From Sophora flavescens (Eukaryota; Streptophyta; Magnoliopsida; Fabales; Fabaceae), in assembly GCA_030762895.1 (NCBI GenBank), contig CM061067.1:50431667-50495666 (forward strand): 64,000 nucleotides of DNA, given 5' to 3'. The notes below the pieces were generated by a model. It searched no databases. It was not told the origin of the DNA and was given only the letters and a program-made list of their open reading frames with translations. Below are positions 53,521 to 64,000 of the stretch, piece after piece (position 1 is the first letter of the stretch; the number at the start of each line of letters is the position of its first letter). Both the position numbers and the translations under genes were made by a program.

Positions 53521-55390
53521 AATCACCCCAAGCTTAAGATTTTGCTTGTCCTCAAACAATTACCCTGGCCATAAGATAAAAATAATCAGAGCGTGGATAG
53601 TGAACCAAGAACCCGAGAAGCTAATCCAAGTGGCAGGCATATTCAAATAAATCCCCAAGAGATAATCGATTTCAAGTCCAATTAGAAGCTTAGGTTCTTC
53701 AAATTCATATTCTCACCGATTCAGGCACTCGTCTCACCTCACTCAAGTGTTCCAGGGTAGATGACATTTCGCTCAATTTCCTCAAGGAAGGTATTCTACC
53801 ATAGGCTTGACTATTAACCAAATCTCTACTTTATTAATGAAAACACATAAGAATCAAGAGGTCTTTTACTTTGGTTGTAATGTGGCCATGGGATTAATTG
53901 TTAGGTGGGGAGATCAAGAAAAGGAGATTTCAAGAAGGCTAAACAAATTATCAAACTTTGCAAAGCATGACACCTTCTAAAATACCTTTTTGGGCTTTGA
54001 TTTACTTTTCCACCTTTCTTTCTTTCTTTCCTTTTTTTTCTTTTTTTTTTTTTAATTTTTTTTAATTTTATTTTCATTTCTCACTTTCTTTTGTCATCCC
54101 CTTCTCCAATTTTTTTGTGCTTATTTCATTTTATTTATTTGGAGAAGGGGATATTTTTAGCTCAAGAGAAATATTTTCTAACTTTCTCATCCCATACTTT
54201 TTCAAACTACCTTTTTACCCTTTTTTCAATACTTTAAAAGGTGCCATACCGAGCATTATTCATCAAAGTAATTCAAGGTACCAAGAAAAGTATTTTATTC
54301 TTTTAGGCTCAAATTTGGGCAACTAAGGGGTAGCATTTAATCAATCAAAGTTCAGAAGGCCGGAAAAATACCTAGTGCCTCAATCATTTTCAAAAGTGCT
54401 TTAAAAAAATTTGAAGTTTCAAAACGGTTTCGAGTCAAGTTCTAGAAAATACAGTCCAAGAGGAATTAAAACACTCTATCACAAGGAATGGGGTAGATTT
54501 AGTGAGTACCCCTTTTTGGCTCAAAATCTTACATTTAGTAGTTCAAAAATCAGTGAGAAATGCAAGTCTAAGGAACCACATGCTAATTATTAACTATCAA
54601 AAGATTATCTCAAGAATTTTTATTTTTAGCCTTGTCCCAAGAATAAAAAAAATTGGGTTCAAAAATTCACTATCTCAATTTATTTGGCACTAAGTTCTCA
54701 CAATTGGATGCATAATCTAAGTGAGGGGCAATCTAGAGAATGTGATCATACAAACCTATGCCTATATGAATGCAATATGAAAAATGCAAAAATGCAATGC
54801 AAAAATACCCCTACCCCAAGCTTAAAACTTACATTGTCCCCAATGTAAATAATCAAGTCGGAGAGAGGAGAAAAATGGAACAACTTACCAAGGTGGTAGC
54901 GGGTGTTGGCTCACATTCCAGTCAAAACTTTGGTGGAAATAGCATCACGGCCGTGAGGCTCATCACGGGCAGGCCGTGATCAATTCTGGTCTCCTTTATT
55001 AGCTCATCACGGCCATGACCACTGTCACGGCCCGGGCGTGATGGCTTCTGACTTTATTAGTCCTTGCTCTTTTTGTTCCTCCTTCCTCTTTAACCTGAAA
55101 ACACTAGATAAATCTATTAATTTATGATTTTTGCCTCTTGATCTTCTCAAATTATTCAAGAGATAAATTCAAAAATAAAAGGAAAAGGGAAAGAAAACTT
55201 GGGTTGCCTCCCAAGAAGCGCTTATTTACGGTCCTAGGCTTGACCAAACTTCCTTCAATCAACCGGGGTCGGTTGGGCGTAGAAGTGCAAGAACACTTCT
55301 CTTCCAAGGAACTCCTTCAAAGAGCCTATTCTGCTCATATGGCCAATTACGCTTCCTCTTTGCTCTTTTCATTCGGACCTTCCCCGCCTC
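53521..55390 (-). other. Non-coding 3' part of Athila-like unit 1
   Basis: This lies between the protease and LTR 1 in element orientation. It contains the sequence GGGAGGCAACCCAAG (near 55200, minus strand), typical of the region after integrase in Athila/Tat elements, then palindromic repeats, an A/T-rich stretch and a long pyrimidine run near 54010-54070. RT, RNase H and integrase, which should lie upstream of this, are absent. Confidence 0.8.
54943..55042. repeat. Palindromic repeats in Athila-like unit 1
   Basis: CATCACGGCCGTGAGGCTCA, TCACGGGCAGGCCGTGATCA and GTCACGGCCCGGGCGTGATG resemble the repeats in CACTA-3 (46455-46615 and 51060-51400), including the following TTCTG and CTTCTGACTTT linkers. 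Confidence 0.85.
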
Positions 55391-56458
55391 TTACTCCCCT
55401 CCCAAATGAAGTTTTGTTTCCACATGATCAGCAACTCTAACTTCATCACCACTGGGTGCATCATCAGTCATGCATATCTTCGGAGTTGCTTCCATGTTGA
55501 GCTCTTCCTTTACCACTGGAGACGTGATATCGATCCTGCACACATGGCTCTCAAAAGGAGGGTTGTTATATGAGTTAGTAAATTCAAAATCGACCCTACC
55601 TTCCTCTACATTTAGAGAGAGTTTGTCATTCCTTACATCTATTACTGCTCCAGCGGTGGCCAAGAATGGCCTTCCTAAAATGATGGGGAATTCGAAATTC
55701 CCTTTCATAACCAATACCAGGAAATCGGTAGGGATGAAGAATTTCCCTACCTTTACAGGAACGTTCTCTAGTATGCCTAGAGGAGTCCTAGTTGAGCCAT
55801 CCGCAAATTGTAAGGAGAATTTGAATGGACTCAACTCTTTGGTTCCCAACCTTTCCAAGATAGTGAGGGGCATCAAGCTCGCACTAGCCCCTAAGTCACA
55901 TAAGGCTTGGTCGATTTGCACTTGTTCAATTGAGCAAGAGATAGAGAAGCTACCTGGGTCTTTTAGTTTAGGAGGCATTTTAGCTTCTATGTCTACTTGC
56001 TTTCTCTTGACCAACCTTTGTAGGAAAGGTATTGTGGGTTGGTACGGTGGTGGAGGGACATACTTTGGTTCTGGCTCTTCCTTTTCGCTCATGTCCTCCT
56101 CCGGTTCCACATCCTTTTTAACCACCCCAAGGTTATCATCCCTCAAGTGTAAGGCGTTACAATGCTCAAAGGGATTAGCTTCGGGTTGACCCGGGAATGT
56201 ACCCTTAGGTCTAGTGTATGTGCTGGCTTGTTGGGCAATCTGGGTTTCTAGCATCTTGTTATGGATTGCTAAGTTGTCTACCTTAGATGCTAGCTCTTTT
56301 ATTGCCTCGTTTATCGCCCTGCCTTCTTTGTCTAAACTCTTCATTTTGTTTTGTTTGGGTTTCAACAAAACTTTCCAATAAAGACTCGAGTTTAGACTGC
56401 TGTACCTGAGGATACCCCGCTGCGGGTTTCCTATTACCTTGGCCCTCTTGGAACTCAT
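55391..56458 (-). pseudogene. Athila-like gag end and protease, unit 1
   Basis: The frame reads NEAIKELASKVDNLAIHNKM, TYTRPKGTFPGQPEANPFEH and VPPPPYQPTIPFLQRLVKRK. The aspartic protease follows with ALCDLGASASLMPLTILERL, FADGSTRTPLGILENVPVKV and FEFPIILGRPFLATAGAVID. CDLGAS in place of the usual D-S/T-G is typical of Athila-type proteases. The frame ends shortly after the protease with no RT. A frameshift separates it from upstream gag. Confidence 0.9.
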
Positions 56459-57600
56459 GGTTCAGCGTGTTGCTGTAGTTACCGTAGGAGAGGTAAGGGT
56501 TGTTCTTCCTTTGGTTGTAGGGATTTGGGGGAGCATAATTGGGCAACTTCGGGTTTGTGTCGTAGAAGTTGTGACAAGCTTTCACTTGTTCCCCCGAAGC
56601 GCCGAATCCATGAGCAATACCTCGTGGGCACTCCATGATGTCATGTCCCTGCATTCCACAAATCTCACAAACAAGGTTAGTAGCACCTATTGCACTCACA
56701 TTAGCCCTTTCAAGTCGATCAAAACGTTTATTAAGTGAGTCTATTTTTGACATTATAAGATCAGTGCTATTAACTTCAAACTTACCCCCCGAAATCTTGT
56801 TCGGGTTATTACCTCTTTCTGAACCCCATTGGTGGTAGTCGGTGGCCACGTTTTCAATGATGTTGAATGCCTCAGTCAGAGGCCTATTCATAAAGGCTCC
56901 ACCAGCTGCAGAATCAAGTGACACCTTTGAAAAGTAGTCCAATTAATCCGTTGTAGAAGGTGTGCACTAGTAACCACCTCTCGAGTCCATGGTGTGAGCA
57001 AGACTCCAGCAGTCCCTTGTAGCGATCCCAAGCTTCCGATAAGGATTCTCCATCTTTTTGGAAGAAGCCGGTGATCTGGGTTCGTATATAGGTCGTCTTG
57101 GATGGAGGGAAGAATTTCTCTAAGAACGCCTGTTCCAGTTGGTCCCAAGTAGACAAGGTGTTGGCGGGTAATTGCTTTAGCCAAGCCTTTGCCTTTCCAG
57201 TCAGAGATGAGGGGAATAACCTTAAGCGTATAGCATCGACCGGGGCACCATGAATCCTAATTGCATCGGTGAACTCCAAGAATGTTTCTACGTGATCAGT
57301 CGGGTCCTCCGAGGGCAATCCTCCGAATTAGTGCTGCATAATCATGTTGATTAGCATAGGCGGTATAGTGTAGTTCTCCGCCTCAATCTCTGGCCTAGCA
57401 ATCCCAGTTCGCAAACCCCTAGCATTTGGGGCTGCGTAGTCCTTCAATGGTTTCGTATCCGGTTGATTCGCCATGAGTGGAACGGGACTCAACCTTTCTC
57501 TCTCTCTTTGTAGTCTCCTACGTCTGTGAAAGGTCCTCTCGATTTCTGGATCAACCTCACTAAGGCTCCCAAGACTTAGGGATCTTTGCATATAACACAC
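56283..57600 (-). pseudogene. Athila-like gag, unit 1
   Basis: The frames are 57600-57328 (MCYMQRSLSLGSLSEVDPEI ... MLINMIMQH), 57318-56914 (HVETFLEFTDAIRIHGAPVD; GKAKAWLKQLPANTLSTWDQ; LEKFFPPSKTTYIRTQI) and 56942-56283 (DSAAGGAFMNRPLTEAFNII; zinc knuckle CEICGMQGHDIMECP). This is a complete retrotransposon gag core. A TAA after MIMQH and a frameshift near 56940 interrupt it. Both defects are also present in unit 2, so they predate the array. Confidence 0.92.
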
Positions 57601-57725
57601 AGAGAGATGGACACACTAGAAGGAAAGAAATTTCGAATTTTTTTTTCAAATATAAAAATTAAATAAAAAGAAAAGGTCCAGAAAAATCAATTTAAAAATT
57701 AAATTGAGATTCGAAAACGCACACA

Positions 57726-57743
57726 TCCCAAGAACGCGCGCCA
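57726..57743 (-). promoter_or_regulatory. Altered primer-binding site of unit 1
   Basis: The plus-strand sequence TCCCAAGAACGCGCGCCA stands where unit 2 has TCCCCGGCAACGGCGCCA. Only the ends match tRNA-Asp, so priming from this unit is doubtful. Confidence 0.75.
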
Positions 57744-57749
57744 AAAACT

Positions 57750-58623
57750 TGATGTGCGTCGTGCGAGCGCACGTGCGATTCCGGCAAGTGTACCGGATTG
57801 TCGCCAAGTAATAAAAGATATCGATCCCACAGAGACTGTGATCTCGAATCACAACTAATTTTCAATTTGGTAAATCTGGACTGTAAGGAAGGGATTTGAA
57901 AAAGGATTTGATATTTTGAAAAGGTTTTGAATTTGAATTAAGAGATAAATAAAACAGAAAACAAATCTATTTGTGGTTTTTGGATCTAAATGGATTCCTA
58001 GGGATTTGGGTTACCTACGAGGCTGTTTATGTTACTAATCTGATTTACCCTTGTTAATTATCGAAATTGCCTTGAAGGCGAGTTTATCCTCAAATAGCTT
58101 AAGCTCCCTCTCGGGTTACAAAAACCGTGCCCAATTGAATCAACCCCTACTCTCGTGGTAGTCGAATTCAGATCGGACCCTCTGCGTTTCGTGACAACTC
58201 GTTGATCCTCGAAGGAAGGCTTCTAACTCTCGTGATTTCAGTCCTAAGTCTGATTCTATAGATCCGACACCTAAGTTCACCGCTAGGTTCCTCCTTAGAA
58301 TACCTATGACACGCAAACAAGTGGCCACCGAATTTACGAGTGATTCAAACACTAGAAATCAGATCTAAAACAAAATCGTAATTAACAAAGATATTACATC
58401 AAATTAACAACATAAATCATATCTCGGGCATGGCCCCAATCCCTAGAAACTAAATTGCTACTCAAGCATTGTCATGGTGATGACAAGCTTGGTTAACAAC
58501 AACACGAAAATCGCCTTACCCGTTCCAAAGTAAAAATAACCAAAAATCCAATTAAATGTCCCTAAACTACATGAAAATGCATGCAAAATGATAGACAAAG
58601 ATGAGGTGAAATCACACTCATCA
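57750..58623 (-). repeat. Athila-like LTR 2 (874 bp)
   Basis: Same length and ends as LTR 1, with only a few substitutions visible over its length. It serves both as the 5' LTR of unit 1 and the 3' LTR of unit 2, so the array shares LTRs between neighbouring units. Confidence 0.92.
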
Positions 58624-60357
58624 AATCACCCCAAGCTTAAGATTTTGCTTGTCCTCAAACAATTACCCTGGCCATAAGATAAAAATAATCAGAGCGTGGA
58701 TAGTGAACCAAGAACCCGAGAAGCTAATCCAAGTGGCAGGCATATTCAAATAAATCCCCAAGAGATAATCGATTTCAAGTCCAATTAGAAGCTTAGGTTC
58801 TTCAAATTCATATTCTCACCGATTCAGGCACTCGTCTCACCTCACTCAAGTGTTCCAGGGTAGATGACATTTCGCTCAATTTCCTCAAGGAAGGTATTCT
58901 ACCATAGGCTTGACTATTAACCAAATCTCTACTTTATTAATGAAAACACATAAGAATCAAGAGGTCTTTTACTTTGGTTGTAATGTGGCCATGGGATTAA
59001 TTGTTAGGTGGGGAGATCAAGAAAAGGAGATTTCAAGAAGGCTAAACAAATTATCAAACTTTGCAAAGCATGACACCTTCTAAAATACCTTTTTGGGCTT
59101 TGATTTACTTTTCCACCTTTCTTTCTTTCTTTCCTTTTTTTTCTTTTTTTTTTAATTTTTTTTAATTTTATTTTCATTTCTCACTTTCTTTTGTCATCCC
59201 CTTCTCCAATTTTTTTGTGCTTATTTCATTTTATTTATTTGGAGAAGGGGATATTTTTAGCTCAAGAGAAATATTTTCTAACTTTCTCATCCCATACTTT
59301 TTCAAACTACCTTTTTACCCTTTTTTCAATACTTTAAAAGGTGCCATACCGAGCATTATTCATCAAAGTAATTCAAGGTACCAAGAAAAGTATTTTATTC
59401 TTTTAGGCTCAAATTTGGGCAACTAAGGGGTAGCATTTAATCAATCAAAGTTCAGAAGGCCGGAAAAATACCTAGTGCCTCAATCATTTTCAAAAGTGCT
59501 TTAAAAAAATTTTAAGTTTCAAAACGGTTTGAGTCAAGTTCTAGAAAATACAGTCCAAGAGGAATTAAAACACTCTATCACAAGGAATGGGGTAGATTTA
59601 GTGAGTACCCCTTTTTGGCTCAAAATCTTACATTTAGTAGTTCAAAAATCAATGAGAAATGCAAGTCTAAGGAACCACATGCTAATTATTAACTATCAAA
59701 AGATTATCTCAAGAATTTTTATTTTTAGCCTTGTCCCAAGAATAAAAAAAATTGGGTTCAAAAATTCACTATCTCAATTTATTTGGCACTAAGTTCTCAC
59801 AATTGGATGCATAATCTAAGTGAGGGGCAATCTAGAGAATGTGATCATACAAACCTATGCCTATATGAATGCAATATGAAAAATGCAAAAATGCAATGCA
59901 AAAATACCCCTACCCCAAGCTTAAAACTTACATTGTCCCCAATGTAAATAATCACGTCGGAGAGAGGAGAAAAATGGAACAACTTACCAAGGTGGTAGCG
60001 GGTGTTGGCTCACATTCCAGTCAAAACTTTGGTGGAAATAGCATCACGGCCGTGAGGCTCATCACGGGCAGGCCGTGATCAATTCTGGTCTCCTTTATTA
60101 GCTCATCACGGCCATGACCACTGTCACGGCCCGGGCGTGATGGCTTCTGACTTTATTAGTCCTTGCTCTTTTTGTTCCTCCTTCCTCTTTAACCTGAAAA
60201 CACTAGATAAATCTATTAATTTATGATTTTTGCCTCTTGATCTTCTCAAATTATTCAAGAGATAAATTCAAAAATAAAAGGAAAAGGGAAAGAAAACTTG
60301 GGTTGCCTCCCAAGAAGCGCTTATTTACGGTCCTAGGCTTGACCAAACTTCCTTCAA
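58624..60357 (-). other. Non-coding 3' part of Athila-like unit 2
   Basis: This is nearly identical to 53521-55390, including the pyrimidine run (shorter here by a few T) and the region after the missing integrase. Palindromic repeats are at 60042-60141. Confidence 0.85.
60042..60141. repeat. Palindromic repeats in Athila-like unit 2
   Basis: Essentially identical to 54943-55042. Confidence 0.85.
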
Positions 60358-61335
60358 TCAACCGGGGTCGGTTGGGCGTAGAAGTGCAAGAACACTTCTC
60401 TTCCAAGGAACTCCTTCAAAGAGCCTATTCTGCTCATATGGCCAATTACGCTTCCTCTTTGCTCTTTTCATTCGGACCTTCCTGCCCTTACTCCCTCCCA
60501 GCGGAAGTTTTGTTTCCACATGATCAGCAACTCCAACTTCATCACCACTGGGTGCATCATCAGTCATGCATATCTTCGGAGTTGCTTCCATGTTGAGCTC
60601 TTCCTTTACCACTGGAGACGTGATATCGATCCTGCACACATGGCTCTCAAAAGGAGGGTTGTTATATGAGTTAGTAAATTCAAAATCGACCCTACCTTCC
60701 TCTACATTTAGAGAGAGTTTGTCATTCCTTACATCTATTACTGCTCCAGCGGTGGCCAAGAATGGCCTTCCTAAAATGATGGGGAATTCGAAATTCCCTT
60801 TCATAACCAATACCAGGAAATCGGTAGGGATGAAGAATTTCCCTACCTTTACAGGAACGTTCTCTAGTATGCCTAGAGGAGTCCTAGTTGAGCCATCCGC
60901 AAATTGTAAGGAGAATTTGAATGGACTCAACTCTTTGGTTCCCAACCTTTCCAAGATAGTGAGGGGCATCAAGCTCGCACTAGCCCCTAAGTCACATAAG
61001 GCTTGGTCGATTTGCACTTGTTCAATTGAGCAAGAGATAGAGAAGCTACCTGGGTCTTTTAGTTTAGGAGGCATTTTAGCTTCTATGTCTACTTGCTTTC
61101 TCTTGACCAACCTTTGTAGGAAAGGTATTGGGGGTTGGTACGGTGGTGGAGGGACATACTTTGGTTCTGGCTCTTCCTTTTCGCTCATGTCCTCCTCCGG
61201 TTCCACATCCTTTTTAACCACCCCAAGGTTATCATCCCTCAAGTGTATGGCGTTACAATGCTCAAAGGGATTAGCTTCGGGTTGACCCGGGAATGTACCC
61301 TTAGGTCTAGTGTATGTCTTTGGCTTGTTGGGCAA
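60358..61335 (-). pseudogene. Athila-like protease region, unit 2
   Basis: Same protease as unit 1 (ALCDLGASASLMPLTILERL, ILGRPFLATAGAVID). Small indels near 60480 (TTCCTGCCCTTACTCCCTCC against TTCCCCGCCTCTTACTCCCC) let the frame run about 60 codons further than in unit 1. The extension (KRAKRKRNWPYEQNRLFEGV) has no RT similarity. A frame break near 61320 separates it from the helical gag end at 61307-61555. Confidence 0.9.
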
Positions 61336-61379
61336 TCTGGGTTTCTAGCATCTTGTTATGGATTGCTAAGTTGTCTACC

Positions 61380-62694
61380 TTAGATGCTAGCTCTTTTATT
61401 GCCTCGTTCTTCGCCCTGCCTTTGCTGTCTAAACTCTTCATTTTGTTTTGTTTGGGTTTCAACAAAACTTTCCAATAAAGACTCGAGTTTAGACTGCTGT
61501 ACCTGAGGATACCCCGCTGCGGGTTTCCTATTACCTTGGCCCTCTTGGAACTCATGGTTCAGCGTGTTGCTGTAGTTACCGTAGGAGAGGTAAGGGTTGT
61601 TCTTCCTTTGGTTGTAGGGATTTGGGGGAGCATAATTGGGCAACTTCGGGTTTGTGTCGTAGAAGTTGTGACAAGCTTTCACTTGTTCCCCCGAAGCGCC
61701 GGATCCATGAGCAATACCTCGTGGGCACTCCATGATGTCATGTCCCTGCATTCCACAAATCTCACAAACAAGGTTAGTAGCACCTATTGCACTCACATTA
61801 GCCCTTTCAAGTCGATCAAAACGTTTATTAAGTGAGTCTATTTTTGACATTATAAGATCGGTGCTATTAACTTCAAACTTACCCCCGAAATCTTGTTCGG
61901 GTTATTACCTCTTTCGAACCCCATTGGTGGTAGTCGGTGGCCACGTTTTCAATGATGTTGAATGCCTCGATCGAGGCCTATTCATAAAGGCTCCACCAGC
62001 TGCAGAATCAAGTGACACCTTTGAAAAGTAGTCCAATTAATCCGTTGTAGAAGGTGTGCACTAGTAACCACCTCTCGAGTCCATGGTGTGACCAAGACTC
62101 CAGCAGTCCCTTGTAGCGATCCCAAGCTTCCGATAAGGATTCTCCATCTTTTTGGAAGAAGCCGGTGATCTGGGTTCGTATATAGGTCGTCTTGGATGGA
62201 GGGAAGAATTTCTCTAAGAACGCCTGTTCCAGTTGGTCCCAAGTAGACAAGGTGTTGGCGGGTAATTGCTTTAGCCAAGCCTTTGCCTTTCCAGTCAGAG
62301 ATGAGGGGAATAACCTTAAGCGTATAGCATCGACCGGGGCACCATGAATCCTAATTGCATCGGTGAACTCCAAGAATGTTTCTACGTGATCAGTCGGGTC
62401 CTTCGAGGGCAATCCTCCGAATTAGTGCTGCATAATCATGTTGATTAGCATAGGCGGTATAGTGTAGTTCTCCGCCTCAATCTCTGGCCTAGCAATCCCA
62501 GTTCGCAAACCCCTAGCATTTGGGGCTGCGTAGTCCTTCAATGGTTTCGTATCCGGTTGATTCGCCATGAGTGGAACGGGACTCAACCTTTCTCTCTCTC
62601 TTTGTAGTCTCCTACGTCTGTGAAAGGTCCTCTCGATTTCTGGATCAACCTCACTAAGGCTCCCAAGACTTAGGGATCTTTGCATATAACACAC
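61380..62694 (-). pseudogene. Athila-like gag, unit 2
   Basis: Same three frames as unit 1: 62694-62422, 62412-62008 and 61850-61380, with zinc knuckle CEICGMQGHDIMECP. It shares the TAA after MIMQH and the frameshift after FYNGLIG. It also has private single-base losses near 61885, 61915 and 61970 that break the segment intact in unit 1 (GGAFMNRPLTEAFN). Confidence 0.92.
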
Positions 62695-62818
62695 AGAGAG
62701 ATGGACACACTAGAAGGAAAGAAATTTCGAATTTTTTTTTCAAATATAAAAATTAAATAAAAAGAAAAGGTCCAGAAAAATCAATTTAAAAATTAAATTG
62801 AGATTCGAAAACGCACAG

Positions 62819-62836
62819 TCCCCGGCAACGGCGCCA
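62819..62836 (-). promoter_or_regulatory. tRNA-Asp primer-binding site of unit 2
   Basis: On the minus strand, TGGCGCCGTTGCCGGGGA matches the complement of the 3' end of plant tRNA-Asp(GUC), the primer known for Athila/Tat-type elements. It is six bases from LTR 3. Confidence 0.92.
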
Positions 62837-62842
62837 AAAACT

Positions 62843-63714
62843 TGATGTGCGTCGTGCGAGCGCACGTGCGATTCCGGCAAGTGTACCGGATTGTCGCCAA
62901 GTAATAAAAGATATCGATCCCACAGAGACTGTGATCTCGAATCACAACTAATTTTCAATTTGGTAAATCTGGACTGTAAGGAAGGGATTTGAAAAAGGAT
63001 TTGATATTTTGAAAAGGTTTTGAATTTGAATTAAGAGATAAATAAAACAGAAAACAAATCTATTTGTGGTTTTTGGATCTAAATGGATTCCTAGGGATTT
63101 GGGTTACCTACGAGGCTGTTTATGTTACTAATCTGATTTACCCTTGTTAATTATCGAAATTGCCTTGAAGGCGAGTTTATCCTCAAATAGCTTAAGCTCC
63201 CTCTCGGGTTACAAAAACCGTGCCCAATTGAATCAACCCCTACTCGTGGTAGTCGAATTCAGATCGGACCCTCTGCGTTTCGTGACAACTCGTTGATCCT
63301 CGAAGGAAGGCTTCTAACTCTCGTGATTTCAGTCCTAAGTCTGATTCTATAGATCCGACACCTAAGTTCACCGCTAGGTTCCTCCTTAGAATACCTATGA
63401 CACGCAAACAAGTGGCCACCGAATTTACGAGTGATTCAAACACTAGAAATCAGATCTAAAACAAAATCGTAATTAACAAAGATATTACATCAAATTAACA
63501 ACATAAATCATATCTCGGGCATGGCCCCAATCCCTAGAAACTAAATTGCTACTCAAGCATTGTCATGGTGATGACAAGCTTGGTTAACAACAACACGAAA
63601 ATCGCCTTACCCGTTCCAAAGTAAAAATAACCAAAAATCCAATTAAATGTCCCTAAACTACATGAAAATGCATGCAAAATGATAGACAAAGATGAGGTGA
63701 AATCACACTCATCA
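62843..63714 (-). repeat. Athila-like LTR 3 (872 bp)
   Basis: Nearly identical to LTR 2 except for a 2-bp deletion (CCTACTCGTGG for CCTACTCTCGTGG near 63240). It is the 5' LTR of unit 2. Confidence 0.92.
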
Positions 63715-64000
63715 AATCACCCCAAGCTTAAGATTTTGCTTGTCCTCAAACAATTACCCTGGCCATAAGATAAAAATAATCAGAGCGTGGATAGTGAACC
63801 AAGAACCCGAGAAGCTAATCCAAGTGGCAGGCATATTCAAATAAATCCCCAAGAGATAATCGATTTCAAGTCCAATTAGAAGCTTAGGTTCTTCAAATTC
63901 ATATTCTCACCGATTCAGGCACTCGTCTCACCTCACTCAAGTGTTCCAGGGTAGATGACATTTCGCTCAATTTCCTCAAGGAAGGTATTCTACCATAGGC
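63715..64000 (-). other. Start of a third Athila-like internal region
   Basis: After LTR 3 the sequence continues with the polypurine-tract complement AATCACCCCAAGCTTAAG and then matches 53521-53805 and 58624-58908. At least a third unit therefore follows and runs off the window. Confidence 0.9.

Noticed and set aside
55470..56189. 239-aa plus-strand ORF (also at 60566-61285)
   Set aside because: It is the antisense shadow of the Athila-like protease; motifs and family matches are all on the minus strand.

Overview
This 64-kb window is AT-rich nuclear DNA from a flowering plant, most likely a eudicot (the species cannot be named from sequence alone). The evidence is the transposon content: chromovirus-type (Tekay/Del-like) and Athila/Tat-like Ty3/gypsy LTR retrotransposons with initiator-tRNA-Met and tRNA-Asp primer sites, CACTA (En/Spm) DNA transposons with TNP2/TNPA genes, an L1-type LINE with a zf-RVT domain, a tRNA-derived SINE and several MITEs. 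There are no bacterial-type operons, CRISPR arrays or rRNA/tRNA genes. The window is mostly nested mobile elements around the short exons of one unidentified minus-strand host gene.

Layout. 1-6146: a deleted Tekay-like element (gag zinc knuckle, protease, RT, RNase H) joined to the end of its LTR, followed by another LTR of the same family. 6147-31500: a host-gene region. A roughly 2-kb segment is tandemly duplicated (6147-8106 and from 8107). The second copy is split by CACTA-1 (8676-18184), whose empty site survives in the first copy. Upstream exons of the gene lie at 18.2-19.1 kb, 27.8-28.3 kb and 31.1-31.4 kb. Between them sit a SINE, a 92-bp LINE tail, a LINE split by CACTA-2 (20763-25824), and Mutator-, Stowaway-, Tourist- and CACTA-type MITEs.

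31893-52646: Tekay-family LTRs. These are a 4.3-kb LTR (31893-36188), a short antisense LTR/PBS/leader fragment (36189-37036), a nearly full but dead Tekay internal region (37100-41671) and its 3' LTR. That 3' LTR is interrupted by a second LTR at 42614, which is itself interrupted by CACTA-3 (45728-51788). CACTA-3 has no visible transposase. It carries fragments of an IST1-like gene, a higher-order tandem repeat, and palindromic TCACGGCCGTGA-type repeats that also occur in the neighbouring retrotransposon.

52647-64000: a head-to-tail array of near-identical Athila/Tat-like units on the minus strand (LTR-internal-LTR-internal-LTR-internal). Each unit keeps only gag and protease, so it resembles the non-autonomous TR-GAG type. 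The array runs off the window.

The genes do not form a pathway. TNP2 and TNPA together would mobilise CACTA elements; gag, protease, RT, RNase H and integrase would replicate the LTR elements. Almost every copy is broken by stop codons or frameshifts. The strongest non-routine observations are the gene-capturing CACTA-3, its 305-bp higher-order repeat, the repeat motif it shares with the Athila-like units, the pol-less tandem array, and the phase-consistent host gene spread over more than 13 kb.
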